Assembly: GCA_030682255.1 (NCBI GenBank)
Contig: JAUXOK010000024.1
Coordinates: forward strand, 1 to 64,000
Direction of reading: 5' to 3'
Length of the DNA: 64,000 bases
Source: Bacteroidota bacterium
GTDB lineage: Bacteria; Bacteroidota; Bacteroidia; NS11-12g; UBA955
Position 1 is the first letter of the stretch. The number at the start of each line of letters is the position of its first letter. The notes beneath the pieces were generated by a model that saw nothing but the letters and a program-made list of their open reading frames with translations, made no database searches and had not been told where the DNA came from. The translations under genes and the position numbers were made by a program. Shown here piece after piece: positions 54,199-62,097 of the stretch.

Positions 54199-54870
54199 AT
54201 GAAATTTTCAAACACCTATTTACTAACTATATTATTAACATTATCTTTCCTTTATCCAGCATGCAAATCACTCAGTCGCACTCAAAAAGGTGCAGCAGTT
54301 GGAACAGTGGCAGGCGGAGGAGCAGGCGCAGTTATAGGTAGAGCAGCAGGAAATACTGCCATGGGCGCTGTAATTGGTGCCGTAGTTGGAGGTGTTACTG
54401 GAGCGGTAATTGGCAAAAAAATGGATAAACAAGCAGAGGAGATTAAAAGAGATGTTCCGGGTGTTACGGTTGAAAGAGTTGGCGAGGGTATTACAATAGA
54501 ATTTGCGAGCAATATCCTATTTGGTTTTGACAATTATGGCTTAACTACCGAAGCTCAAAGTGGACTTAATAAATTAATTGCCATATTAGATAAATATCCT
54601 GATACAGATATCGAAATACATGGTCACACTGATAGCAAAGGATCTGATAGTTACAACATGACATTATCAAAAAAACGTGCTAAAGCTGTATCTAGTTACC
54701 TAATCAATCATAGAATTGCTTCGAGTAGAATTAAAACCATTGGTTTTGGCGAAAGAGAACCAAAATACAGTAACGATACCGAAGACGGTCAAAGCAAAAA
54801 TCGCAGAGTAGAATTTGCAATATCTGCCAACGAAAAAATGAAACAAGATGCTAAAAACGAAAGTAATTAA
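54199..54870 (+). CDS. OmpA-family lipoprotein with glycine zipper
   Basis: 223 residues: lipobox FLYPACKSLSR (Cys about 22). A glycine-zipper stretch follows at about 32-75 (GAVIGRAAGNTAMGAVIG), predicted to insert in or associate with membrane. An OmpA C-terminal peptidoglycan-binding domain covers about 110-215 (IEIHGHTDSKGSDSYNMTLS, RIKTIGFGEREPK). It should link outer membrane to peptidoglycan. It overlaps the next gene by 23 nt. Confidence 0.9.
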   Translation: MKFSNTYLLTILLTLSFLYPACKSLSRTQKGAAVGTVAGGGAGAVIGRAAGNTAMGAVIGAVVGGVTGAVIGKKMDKQAEEIKRDVPGVTVERVGEGITIEFASNILFGFDNYGLTTEAQSGLNKLIAILDKYPDTDIEIHGHTDSKGSDSYNMTLSKKRAKAVSSYLINHRIASSRIKTIGFGEREPKYSNDTEDGQSKNRRVEFAISANEKMKQDAKNESN

Positions 54871-55564
54871 ACCCTTTAAATATCATATTTTGAAACATAC
54901 CATTGTATCCGCATTACTTTTTATCTCATTTTTGGGAGCAAAAGCACAAGATCAAAAACTAAGCTTTGGACTAAAAATTGGCGCCAACCTTCAAACCTTC
55001 AATGGTAAAGATGATGAAGGCAGAACTCTTGATTTTAGTTTAGTTCCTAGATACAATGTTGGGTTTAACTTAGACATCCCGGTTGCAACAGACTTTTATT
55101 TTCAAACAGGTTTGCTTTTTACAACTAAGGGTGCCAAAAGCACTACTACAATCTTAGGTGTTAAAAGAACCGATGATTTCAATTTATCTTATATCGAGTT
55201 GCCAATGAATTTATTATACAAACCTGTTTTGGGCAATGGTCGCATCATGCTAGGTTTTGGACCATATTTAGCCTATGGCATAGGTGGTAAAAGAAAAACA
55301 AATATTGATGGCACTTCATCTGAAAGAAAAATTGAATTCACAAATTCATACAATGATGTGAATCCAAACGAACAATATGCATTCAAACCGATAGATTTTG
55401 GAGCAAACTTGTTTTTTGGATATGAATTTCAAAATGGCATCAATATTCATATGAACACACAACTTGGTCTAGCTAAAATAAATGCATCAAACAAAAGTTT
55501 TACAGCTGATAGAAGAGATTATAAAAATACTGGATTTGGACTTAGTTTAGGTTATAAGTTTTAG
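54848..55564 (+). CDS. Outer-membrane beta-barrel (PorT-like fold)
   Basis: A 238-residue protein. Signal peptide with long basic front and cleavage near LGAKAQDQ. It then has the typical LSFGLKIGANLQTFNG opening of Bacteroidota OMP_b-brl proteins and FYFQTGLLFTTKGAKS, LPMNLLYKP, and a C-terminal GFGLSLGYKF ending in Phe. The 23-nt overlap with the OmpA lipoprotein suggests coupled expression. It need not be PorT itself. Confidence 0.85.
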   Translation: MLKTKVIKPFKYHILKHTIVSALLFISFLGAKAQDQKLSFGLKIGANLQTFNGKDDEGRTLDFSLVPRYNVGFNLDIPVATDFYFQTGLLFTTKGAKSTTTILGVKRTDDFNLSYIELPMNLLYKPVLGNGRIMLGFGPYLAYGIGGKRKTNIDGTSSERKIEFTNSYNDVNPNEQYAFKPIDFGANLFFGYEFQNGINIHMNTQLGLAKINASNKSFTADRRDYKNTGFGLSLGYKF

Positions 55565-55591
55565 ATTATATTTTTTCAAATCGCTACTTTA

Positions 55592-55620
55592 AAAATGACT
55601 TCTTCGAAGTCATTTTTTTT
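55592..55620. terminator. Bidirectional terminator
   Basis: AAAATGACTTC, short loop, GAAGTCATTT and T-runs on both strands. It ends the beta-barrel gene and, from the other strand, abuts the stop of the short minus-strand fragment. Confidence 0.85.
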
Positions 55621-55759
55621 ATTCTTCATTAGATTTGGAATATGTTCCAATAGTTCCAAAAACTGTTGGGTAATTATTGTCTGCAATATCATTAAAATCA
55701 GGATCTCTGGCTACTTTATTAATCATCCTAAATTGCTTTGCTGTCAAATGATGAAATAC
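55619..55759 (-). pseudogene. Possible gene fragment, 46 codons
   Basis: Minus-strand frame from 55759 reads TAKQFRMINKVARDPDFNDI then ADNNYPTVFGTIGTYSKSNE and a stop directly at the terminator. Composition is protein-like and the terminator is correctly placed for a real 3' end. No signal start is visible (ATG only at MINKVARD), so it is likely the tail of a lost lipoprotein-type gene. Could also be a short real peptide or chance. Confidence 0.35.
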
Positions 55760-55933
55760 TTAACAATATATTATTTCTTTTTTGCTTCGCTGCTACTTTA
55801 TGGTCTCTCGGGTATTCTTACGGGATAATGCCATTCCGATAAATATTGGAAAATATTATGAAAGTTCTATTCGGAGCCGATCACACCATTATTAGTATAT
55901 TCGGTAAAAAACACTCTTAACTTCGAATGATTT
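55760..55933. other. Intergenic, no gene seen
   Basis: Contains short CGG/CCG-bearing fragments (ATTCCGATAAATATTGG and ATTCGGAGCCGATC) resembling degenerate hairpins. No supported function. Confidence 0.4.
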
Positions 55934-56401
55934 TCAATGATGATACCCCGTATTTTTTAGAATCGTATAAGCTCTAAAAATTTGCTCCATCAATATAATC
56001 CTCACCATCTGGTGATTGAATGTCATTTCTGAAAGTGAAATACACTGATTTTCATGTTTCATGGTTTCTGTAAAACCATAAGAACCACCAATGATGAAAT
56101 TGATTTTAGAGGATAACACACTCTGTTTTTCAAAGTATAACGCAAAGTCTTCCGAACTCATGCGCTTACCTTTTTCATCCAATAAAATCTGAATAGATTT
56201 ACCCTGCAAATAAGGTTTTATTAACTCTGCTTCGGCTTGCTTTAATTTTTCAGGAGGCAATTTGTTGCCATTCTTTACATCAGCAAGTTCAATAATTTCA
56301 AACTTACAATATTTGCTCAACAAAAGCTTGTATTTGGAAATGGCTTCCTTCACATAAGATTCATTGGTTTTGCCAATAACAATTAAATTCAGTTGAAGCA
56401 T
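55934..56401 (-). CDS. rlmH: 23S rRNA pseudouridine-1915 N3-methyltransferase
   Basis: 155 residues, the normal length. SPOUT-fold signature: LDEKGKRMSSEDFALYFE, INFIIGGSYGF, then MTFNHQMVRIILMEQIFRAY and terminal GYHH. It methylates pseudouridine 1915 in helix 69 of 23S rRNA in 70S ribosomes using SAM. It follows the OmpA-type gene by 13 nt on the same strand. Confidence 0.95.
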   Translation of the reverse strand: MLQLNLIVIGKTNESYVKEAISKYKLLLSKYCKFEIIELADVKNGNKLPPEKLKQAEAELIKPYLQGKSIQILLDEKGKRMSSEDFALYFEKQSVLSSKINFIIGGSYGFTETMKHENQCISLSEMTFNHQMVRIILMEQIFRAYTILKNTGYHH

Positions 56402-56414
56402 TTCTAAACCGAAA

Positions 56415-57407
56415 CTAATTACCTAAAATAGAGAATAATTCGTCTAATTTTGGTGTCAAAATAATTTCAGTTCTTCTGTTTTTGGCTCTTGCCTCAGGTG
56501 TGTTTGCTGTATCAACAGGAAAATGCTCGCCTCTACCAGCAGACATTATTCGTGTTGGGTCAACTGCTCCTTGTGTAGTTAATATACGAGCAATTGAAGT
56601 GGCTCTTAATACACTTAAATCTAAATTATCTTTAATGGTAGGTGATTTCATTGGTACATTATCTGTATGTCCTTCTACTAGAATAGAAACATCGCCATTC
56701 TGATTCAAGGCTTTTGCTAATTCCAATATGGCAGACTCCCCTTTAGGGTCAACGATGATACTACCTGATTTGAATAACAGCTTTTCTTCCATGCTCACAT
56801 ATACTTTGCCATTTCTAATCTCCACTGTTAAACCTTGATTTTGAAAACTACCCAATGCTTTTTGAATCGATAATTTTAAAGCATTTACGGCACTGTCTTT
56901 GGCTTTTAAAATAGCTTCTAATTCTTTCACCCTTTGCTCTCTAGATTTCAAATCGTTTTCTGTTTGGGTTAAACTACTTGCTAAATCTCTATTCTTGTTT
57001 TGTGCCAACATCAAAGATGCTTCTTTCTCGTTCAATTCACTTTCTTTATTTTTCAAAGCCTCGTTTTTAGCATTCAATTCTTTAGCTAACTTTTCGTTTT
57101 CGTAACGGTTGTTATCTATTATTTTTTGAGAAGTCGTTTCCGATTGCTCATACAATTTTTGGGTACGGTTCAGTGCTGTATAACACTCCAAAGAATCAGC
57201 TTGTAAACTTAACATTCTTGTTTTTAATTTACCTCTGTCATCATTACAGGTTTCTAAGTCATTTTTTGTAAGATGTAATTGATCTGCACAGTTTTTTTGT
57301 GAAGTTTGGCAATCGTTATATTTCACTTGTAATTCATCTAATTTCCTTTGTGGCACACATGCAGTAATTAAACCACAAAATAGTAATCCTTTGAATATTT
57401 TATTCAT
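56415..57407 (-). CDS. OmpA/MotB-like lipoprotein with coiled coil
   Basis: 330 residues: lipobox GLITACVPQRK (Cys about 17). A long coiled coil spans about residues 20-185 (ENEKLAKELNAKNEALKNKE). An OmpA C-terminal domain occupies about 215-325 (SILVEGHTDNVPM, LSVLRATSIARILTTQGAVD, RNRRTEI-like KNRRTEIIL). It probably bridges outer membrane to peptidoglycan. It is upstream of rlmH and likely co-transcribed. Confidence 0.9.
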   Translation of the reverse strand: MNKIFKGLLFCGLITACVPQRKLDELQVKYNDCQTSQKNCADQLHLTKNDLETCNDDRGKLKTRMLSLQADSLECYTALNRTQKLYEQSETTSQKIIDNNRYENEKLAKELNAKNEALKNKESELNEKEASLMLAQNKNRDLASSLTQTENDLKSREQRVKELEAILKAKDSAVNALKLSIQKALGSFQNQGLTVEIRNGKVYVSMEEKLLFKSGSIIVDPKGESAILELAKALNQNGDVSILVEGHTDNVPMKSPTIKDNLDLSVLRATSIARILTTQGAVDPTRIMSAGRGEHFPVDTANTPEARAKNRRTEIILTPKLDELFSILGN

Positions 57408-57705
57408 AAGTTCAAAGTTAGCTTTATCACAGCACTTATTTTTTGATACTTTTAAACATGCCCAAATAATTGTACAAAAAAGAAAACAACTAGAAATATT
57501 AATTTTTTGATTTTCAAATGTTATATAATACCATTACTTATGTCAAATTATACCAAAGGATTCGGTATTACATTTTATTGGACTATTTTAAATACATATG
57601 CTGCATAAGTTATCAACCCGAAAAATCGTATCTTTTTTTTGAAACAACAGGATAACTGCATTTTGATTTGATTTAATCTAAAGTATAGAAAAAGACATTT
57701 GCAAT

Positions 57706-58350
57706 TTATTCAACAACAACTTTTTCGCCTAAAAATTTAGGATTAGTGTTAAACCATTGATCTAAAAAAACTTTATTTCGGGCAAAATATTCTCTTAATT
57801 TGGTTTTAAAGCCTGCTTTTACTGATACATTCTTGGCATTGTAACCAAATGCTACTAACCCGTTCTTTCTGGCAATAAATACGGCTCTTTCATTATGAAA
57901 TTCTTGTGAAATCACTAGGAATGTATCTTGCCCAAAAACTTTATTAGCTCTGATGACAGAATCGAAGGTTCTAAAACCTGCAAAATCCATGAATATTTTT
58001 TGAGCAGGAACTCCTCTGCTTATCAATTCATTTTTCATATCCAATGGTTCATTATAATCTTTTATACTATTGTCACCACTTACAATGATGTATTTAATTT
58101 TGTTTTGTTCAAAAAGTTGAACCGCTGCATCAATACGATGATAAAAATAGGCATTTCTATTGCCATTTGGCAAGTTTTTACTTGTGCCTAACAATAACCC
58201 AACTTTTGTGTTAACAACCTTGCTAATATCATTTATTAGAAAATCCTTACTCCTATTAACAATGTGCGAGTTAGCCCAAAATGTTAATCCAACAATTAAA
58301 ACAAACATCAAAAGCAATGCAATAAATAGTTTTCGTTTGTGAGGTTTCAT
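57706..58350 (-). CDS. SanA/YdcF-like DUF218 membrane protein
   Basis: 214 residues, one N-terminal helix (about 8-28) anchoring a DUF218 domain: VGLLLGTSKNLPNG, FYHRIDAAVQLFEQNKIKYI, VSGDNSIKDYNEP, and a QEFHNERAVFIARKN motif. Related SanA and ElyC proteins affect envelope polysaccharide and peptidoglycan precursors. Exact activity is unknown. Confidence 0.87.
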   Translation of the reverse strand: MKPHKRKLFIALLLMFVLIVGLTFWANSHIVNRSKDFLINDISKVVNTKVGLLLGTSKNLPNGNRNAYFYHRIDAAVQLFEQNKIKYIIVSGDNSIKDYNEPLDMKNELISRGVPAQKIFMDFAGFRTFDSVIRANKVFGQDTFLVISQEFHNERAVFIARKNGLVAFGYNAKNVSVKAGFKTKLREYFARNKVFLDQWFNTNPKFLGEKVVVE

Positions 58351-58407
58351 TTTACGAAATTAAGGTTAAATTGCATATAAAGATTTTATAACTATTAATA
58401 TAATTGA

Positions 58408-58785
58408 TTACCTTTTTTTAAAATCATCTAATACCATATGCTTTAACTCATTTTTATTAGGAAGCCAAAGCCACATGCCGATAACCCCAATTAACAGAAA
58501 TGCAAAGGTGTATTTGATTTTAACCTTTTTAGTTAAAGGCATCTTTTTCCAATTGAACCATAGGAAAACAACAACAACAGCATAATGAAAACCCCACACA
58601 AACATATTTATAATTTTATGATGTTCAATACTTATATAAAATCCCAAGAACACATAGCTAATTAACAAATTGATTATTTTAATTCCAATCAAAACAATTA
58701 ATATTACTTTTAAAATTTTTAATTGCTGTTTAAATTTATCAAACGCACCAATGTTTGTCATATTTAAAAATTTAGTCAATCCCAA
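58408..58785 (-). CDS. Hypothetical membrane protein, 125 residues
   Basis: Three to four membrane helices (about 24-50, 58-80, 88-110), basic C-terminus ending DDFKKR. An internal ATG at 58761 (MTNIGAFDKFK) could be the true start. No family recognised. It sits between the SanA-like gene and the E2 gene on the same strand. Confidence 0.65.
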   Translation of the reverse strand: MGLTKFLNMTNIGAFDKFKQQLKILKVILIVLIGIKIINLLISYVFLGFYISIEHHKIINMFVWGFHYAVVVVFLWFNWKKMPLTKKVKIKYTFAFLLIGVIGMWLWLPNKNELKHMVLDDFKKR

Positions 58786-58980
58786 AAAACAAACATAAGG
58801 ATAAAAAGAAATTGAATATTTTTTTTATTTTTATAATTAATCAAATTTAGCCTAAATTCGTGTTAATTTTTGCTTAAAGAAAAAAGAATATAGTCAAACA
58901 GTATTATAAAAAAAATCAGTTCAGCAACTTGGCGACTATTCTAATACTGAATTTAGTAACAAACTAAAATTTTCTTTTTC

Positions 58981-60315
58981 TTATATCTCTCTATTCACAT
59001 CCCATTGCTCCAAATAATCGGCAACTCTGCGGATGAATGAACCGCCCAAAGCTCCGTCTACCACTCTGTGGTCGTAGCTGTGGCTTAAGAACATCATGTG
59101 TCTGATGGCTATCACATCACCATACTCGGTTTCTATAACTGCTGGTTTCTTTTTAATAGTACCAACTGCTAATATAGCAACCTGTGGTTGATTGATAATC
59201 GGTGTTCCCATCACATTGCCAAATGTACCCACGTTGGTAATCGTATAGGTGCCGCCTTGAATATCATCAGGTTGTAATTTGTTTTCTCTAGCACGTTTTG
59301 CCAAATCGTTGACATCCTTTACCAAACCTAACAAATTTTTGGTATCAGCATTTTTGATAACTGGTACAATTAAATTTCCACTAGGTAAAGCCGCTGCCAT
59401 ACCAATGTTGATGTTTTTTCTTTTGATGATATTTTGACCGTCTAGAGAAATGTTAATCATCGGAAAATCTTTGATGGCTTTAACAACCGCTTCAATAAAT
59501 ATCGGGGTATAAGTGATTTTCTCACCTTCTTTTTTCTCAAATTTTGATTTTATTTTTTCTCTCCACATCACCAAGTTGGTAACATCTACTTCAACAAATG
59601 AGGTAACATGCGGACTGGTAGATTTACTCATCACCATGTGGTCGGCAATTAATTTTCTCATTCTATCCATCTCGATGATTTCATCGCCCGGCATTAATGT
59701 AATTTTAGATGCAGTTGGTTTTGGAGCAACAGGTGTTGAAGAAACGGCTGTTTCAACTACTGGTGCAGTTGAAGTTGTTTGGGTAGAATTACCTTGTGCC
59801 TGACGACCACCTTCGATGTATTTAATAATATCTCCCTTAGTCACTCTATTATCTTTGCCCGAACCAGCTATCAAATCCAATTCAGCCATGCCTATGCCTT
59901 CCGTTTTAGCAATGTTCAATACCAAAGGCGAATAAAATCTACCTTCAGCACTTTGAGTTAAAACAGGCGCAGCAACAGCTTTGACAGCACTATCAACCAT
60001 GCTCACAACTTCTTTAACAGCAGCTGCTACATTGTTTTGTTCTTTAACAGGCGAAGTAGAAACAGCTTGAGCAGCATCAGAACCAATAATGGCTATAGCA
60101 GCACCAACAGGCACTACATCACCCTCGTTCCAAAGTTTTTTAATTAATATACCTTCATTAGTAGAAGGCACCTCAGAATCCACCTTATCGGTAGCAATTT
60201 CGACAATAGCTTCGTCTAATTTTATGGTATCACCTTCATTTTTCAACCATTTGGTAATAGTTGCCTCTGCTATACTTTCGCCCATTTTAGGCATGATTAG
60301 TTCAAATTGCGCCAT
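58981..60315 (-). CDS. 2-oxo acid dehydrogenase E2 (dihydrolipoamide acyltransferase)
   Basis: 444 residues in the standard order. The lipoyl domain at 1-80 has K44 in EIATDKVDSEVPS. An Ala/Pro-rich linker and the E3/E1-binding domain (FYSPLVLNIAKTEGIGMAEL) follow. The catalytic domain from about 215 ends in SHSYDHRVVDGALGG with the active His near 415. It transfers the acyl group to CoA in a pyruvate, 2-oxoglutarate or branched-chain complex. The single lipoyl domain fits the branched-chain or oxoglutarate type. E1 and E3 genes are not adjacent. Confidence 0.92.
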   Translation of the reverse strand: MAQFELIMPKMGESIAEATITKWLKNEGDTIKLDEAIVEIATDKVDSEVPSTNEGILIKKLWNEGDVVPVGAAIAIIGSDAAQAVSTSPVKEQNNVAAAVKEVVSMVDSAVKAVAAPVLTQSAEGRFYSPLVLNIAKTEGIGMAELDLIAGSGKDNRVTKGDIIKYIEGGRQAQGNSTQTTSTAPVVETAVSSTPVAPKPTASKITLMPGDEIIEMDRMRKLIADHMVMSKSTSPHVTSFVEVDVTNLVMWREKIKSKFEKKEGEKITYTPIFIEAVVKAIKDFPMINISLDGQNIIKRKNINIGMAAALPSGNLIVPVIKNADTKNLLGLVKDVNDLAKRARENKLQPDDIQGGTYTITNVGTFGNVMGTPIINQPQVAILAVGTIKKKPAVIETEYGDVIAIRHMMFLSHSYDHRVVDGALGGSFIRRVADYLEQWDVNREI

Positions 60316-60415
60316 ATAATTTATACAAACCGCAAAAGTATGGATTTATTTTAAAAAAACGTGTCTAAAATTTAAGGGTATTTAGAAGAACCAATACCTA
60401 ATGTCAAGTACTTGA

Positions 60416-61240
60416 TTAATAAACCACTAACACAGGAGATTTGCTAAAGTTAACCGCTTGTTTAGCGAAACTTTTGTGAAATAATCCTTTCCAAAAACCA
60501 TAGTGATGAGAAAAGACAACCAATAAATCAGGTTTCATTTTGTCTAATGCAGATTCCATAGTAGTTTCTTTATCCAAACCTAATATTTGTTTCAAGTCAA
60601 CTTGTTGTTGAGGGAACATTTTTTTAACTGCTGCATTGAATGTATTGGCACGTTTTTCTACATCAGCATCGTAGTGAGAAATATTTACAGATACGATATC
60701 AGAAAGTGTGTTGCCTAACAATGTTTTCAGTGGATTTAATTGCGTTGTTTCACTGGTTTTGCCATCCCAGGCATAAGCCACGGTGTTTAGGTTCATTACT
60801 TTCACATTCAAAGGAACTACCAACAATGGGGTGCTTATTTTATCAACCAAAGTTGAACAAACATCTCCAAAAATCACTTTATCAAAACCCGATCTTTTTT
60901 TAACACCTAAAACCATTAACCAAGGTTTAACTTCTTCAATTTTGTCGGCTATTGTTGGTATCAAAAAACCAAACTCAACCAAACCCGTTGCTTTTAGTTC
61001 AGGAAATTTTTTCTTTAGTGCTGTAACCGACCTTTTTAAAAGTCCTTCATTTTTCTTAATTTCATCATCTGGAGAATAATTAACTGTGCTAACTGTATCT
61101 GCCAAAACAGAGGTTGAAACAACATGGTAAACCAATAGTTTAGAATCGGTTTTTAATGCAATTTCAGCGGCAATATTTAACGCATTTTTAGATGAAGGAC
61201 TGAAATCGTGGGCTGCAAGAATTGTGTTGGTTGTTTTCAT
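60416..61240 (-). CDS. Universal stress protein, tandem UspA domains
   Basis: 274 residues comprising two UspA-like halves (1-145: ILAAHDFSPSSKNALNIAAE ... STPLLVVPLNVK; 146-274: LVVFSHHYGFWKGLFHKSF ... NFSKSPVLVVY). The first half lacks a full GxxGxxxxG(S/T) ATP loop, having LGVKKRSGFDKVIFGDVCS instead, so nucleotide binding is uncertain. Cytoplasmic. It follows a gap of about 100 nt from the E2 gene. Confidence 0.88.
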   Translation of the reverse strand: MKTTNTILAAHDFSPSSKNALNIAAEIALKTDSKLLVYHVVSTSVLADTVSTVNYSPDDEIKKNEGLLKRSVTALKKKFPELKATGLVEFGFLIPTIADKIEEVKPWLMVLGVKKRSGFDKVIFGDVCSTLVDKISTPLLVVPLNVKVMNLNTVAYAWDGKTSETTQLNPLKTLLGNTLSDIVSVNISHYDADVEKRANTFNAAVKKMFPQQQVDLKQILGLDKETTMESALDKMKPDLLVVFSHHYGFWKGLFHKSFAKQAVNFSKSPVLVVY

Positions 61241-61355
61241 TATAAAAATATAACTTTAAGATGCAAAGCTAATTAAAAAACCCGAAATAAAAATTCAAGG
61301 TAGTGTTATCAAATTTTGAAATTTATGGTAGAATTTATAAAATTGAAAAGCTAGC

Positions 61356-62033
61356 TTAAAGTAATTTATAATTAATTGATAAGCCCATGTATCTAATTTT
61401 TTGTGGAAATTCAAAATTGCTGTTATCGTTTTTTAATTTTAAAGTTATTAATTCGTTTAGTCCACTCATCATATTAAATTCTGCACTAAACCTTCTAAAT
61501 AAATTAAATTCTAATCCAGTACTTATGCCTATTGAATATTTATTTAATCTACTTTTTTCATTTTCATCATACCAATTTACTTCTTTAGCTACTTCAACAT
61601 TATCAAATTTATTAACTATATTTAAATAATGACTAATTCCATAATTAAACTTCAAATTTTTAAATACTTTATATTGAATCATTGTATTAAAAACTATTCC
61701 TTTAAGTTTTAATTTCAAGAAGGTTCCATCATTAAAACTGAATTTAGTATGTCTTAAATATTCAATTTCAGCATTTGAATAAATAGTTGAAAAGGTAATT
61801 TGTTTTTTATTAGTTATTTTTTTTTGTAATTTAATGCCAAAACAATAATTACCGAATAAACCTATAGAGTGAAATCTAAAACCACCATTTTGATTATTTA
61901 ATGATGTTAAATCTTTATTGAATTCAAATATATACGAACCTGTAGTAAAACCAATATTAAATGTACTATCAAGCTTGTAAGCTTTAAGATTTAATGAAAT
62001 AAATATTAATGTAAAAAAAACAATTTTTTTCAT
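61356..62033 (-). CDS. Hypothetical outer-membrane beta-barrel, 225 residues
   Basis: Signal peptide MKKIVFFTLIFISLNLKAYK. Alternating amphipathic strands such as FGNYCFGIKLQKKITNKKQ and SIGISTGLEFNLFRRFSAEF, ending MGLSINYKLL. The pattern is of small OMP_b-brl proteins. No family recognised. It has higher AT content than the neighbouring ATPase gene, suggesting a fast-evolving or acquired gene. Confidence 0.7.
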   Translation of the reverse strand: MKKIVFFTLIFISLNLKAYKLDSTFNIGFTTGSYIFEFNKDLTSLNNQNGGFRFHSIGLFGNYCFGIKLQKKITNKKQITFSTIYSNAEIEYLRHTKFSFNDGTFLKLKLKGIVFNTMIQYKVFKNLKFNYGISHYLNIVNKFDNVEVAKEVNWYDENEKSRLNKYSIGISTGLEFNLFRRFSAEFNMMSGLNELITLKLKNDNSNFEFPQKIRYMGLSINYKLL

Positions 62034-62097
62034 CTTAAATTAATTTGATTTAGTTAAATGATACAATTGCAAATCTAATAAAAAAGTTAATTAATAA

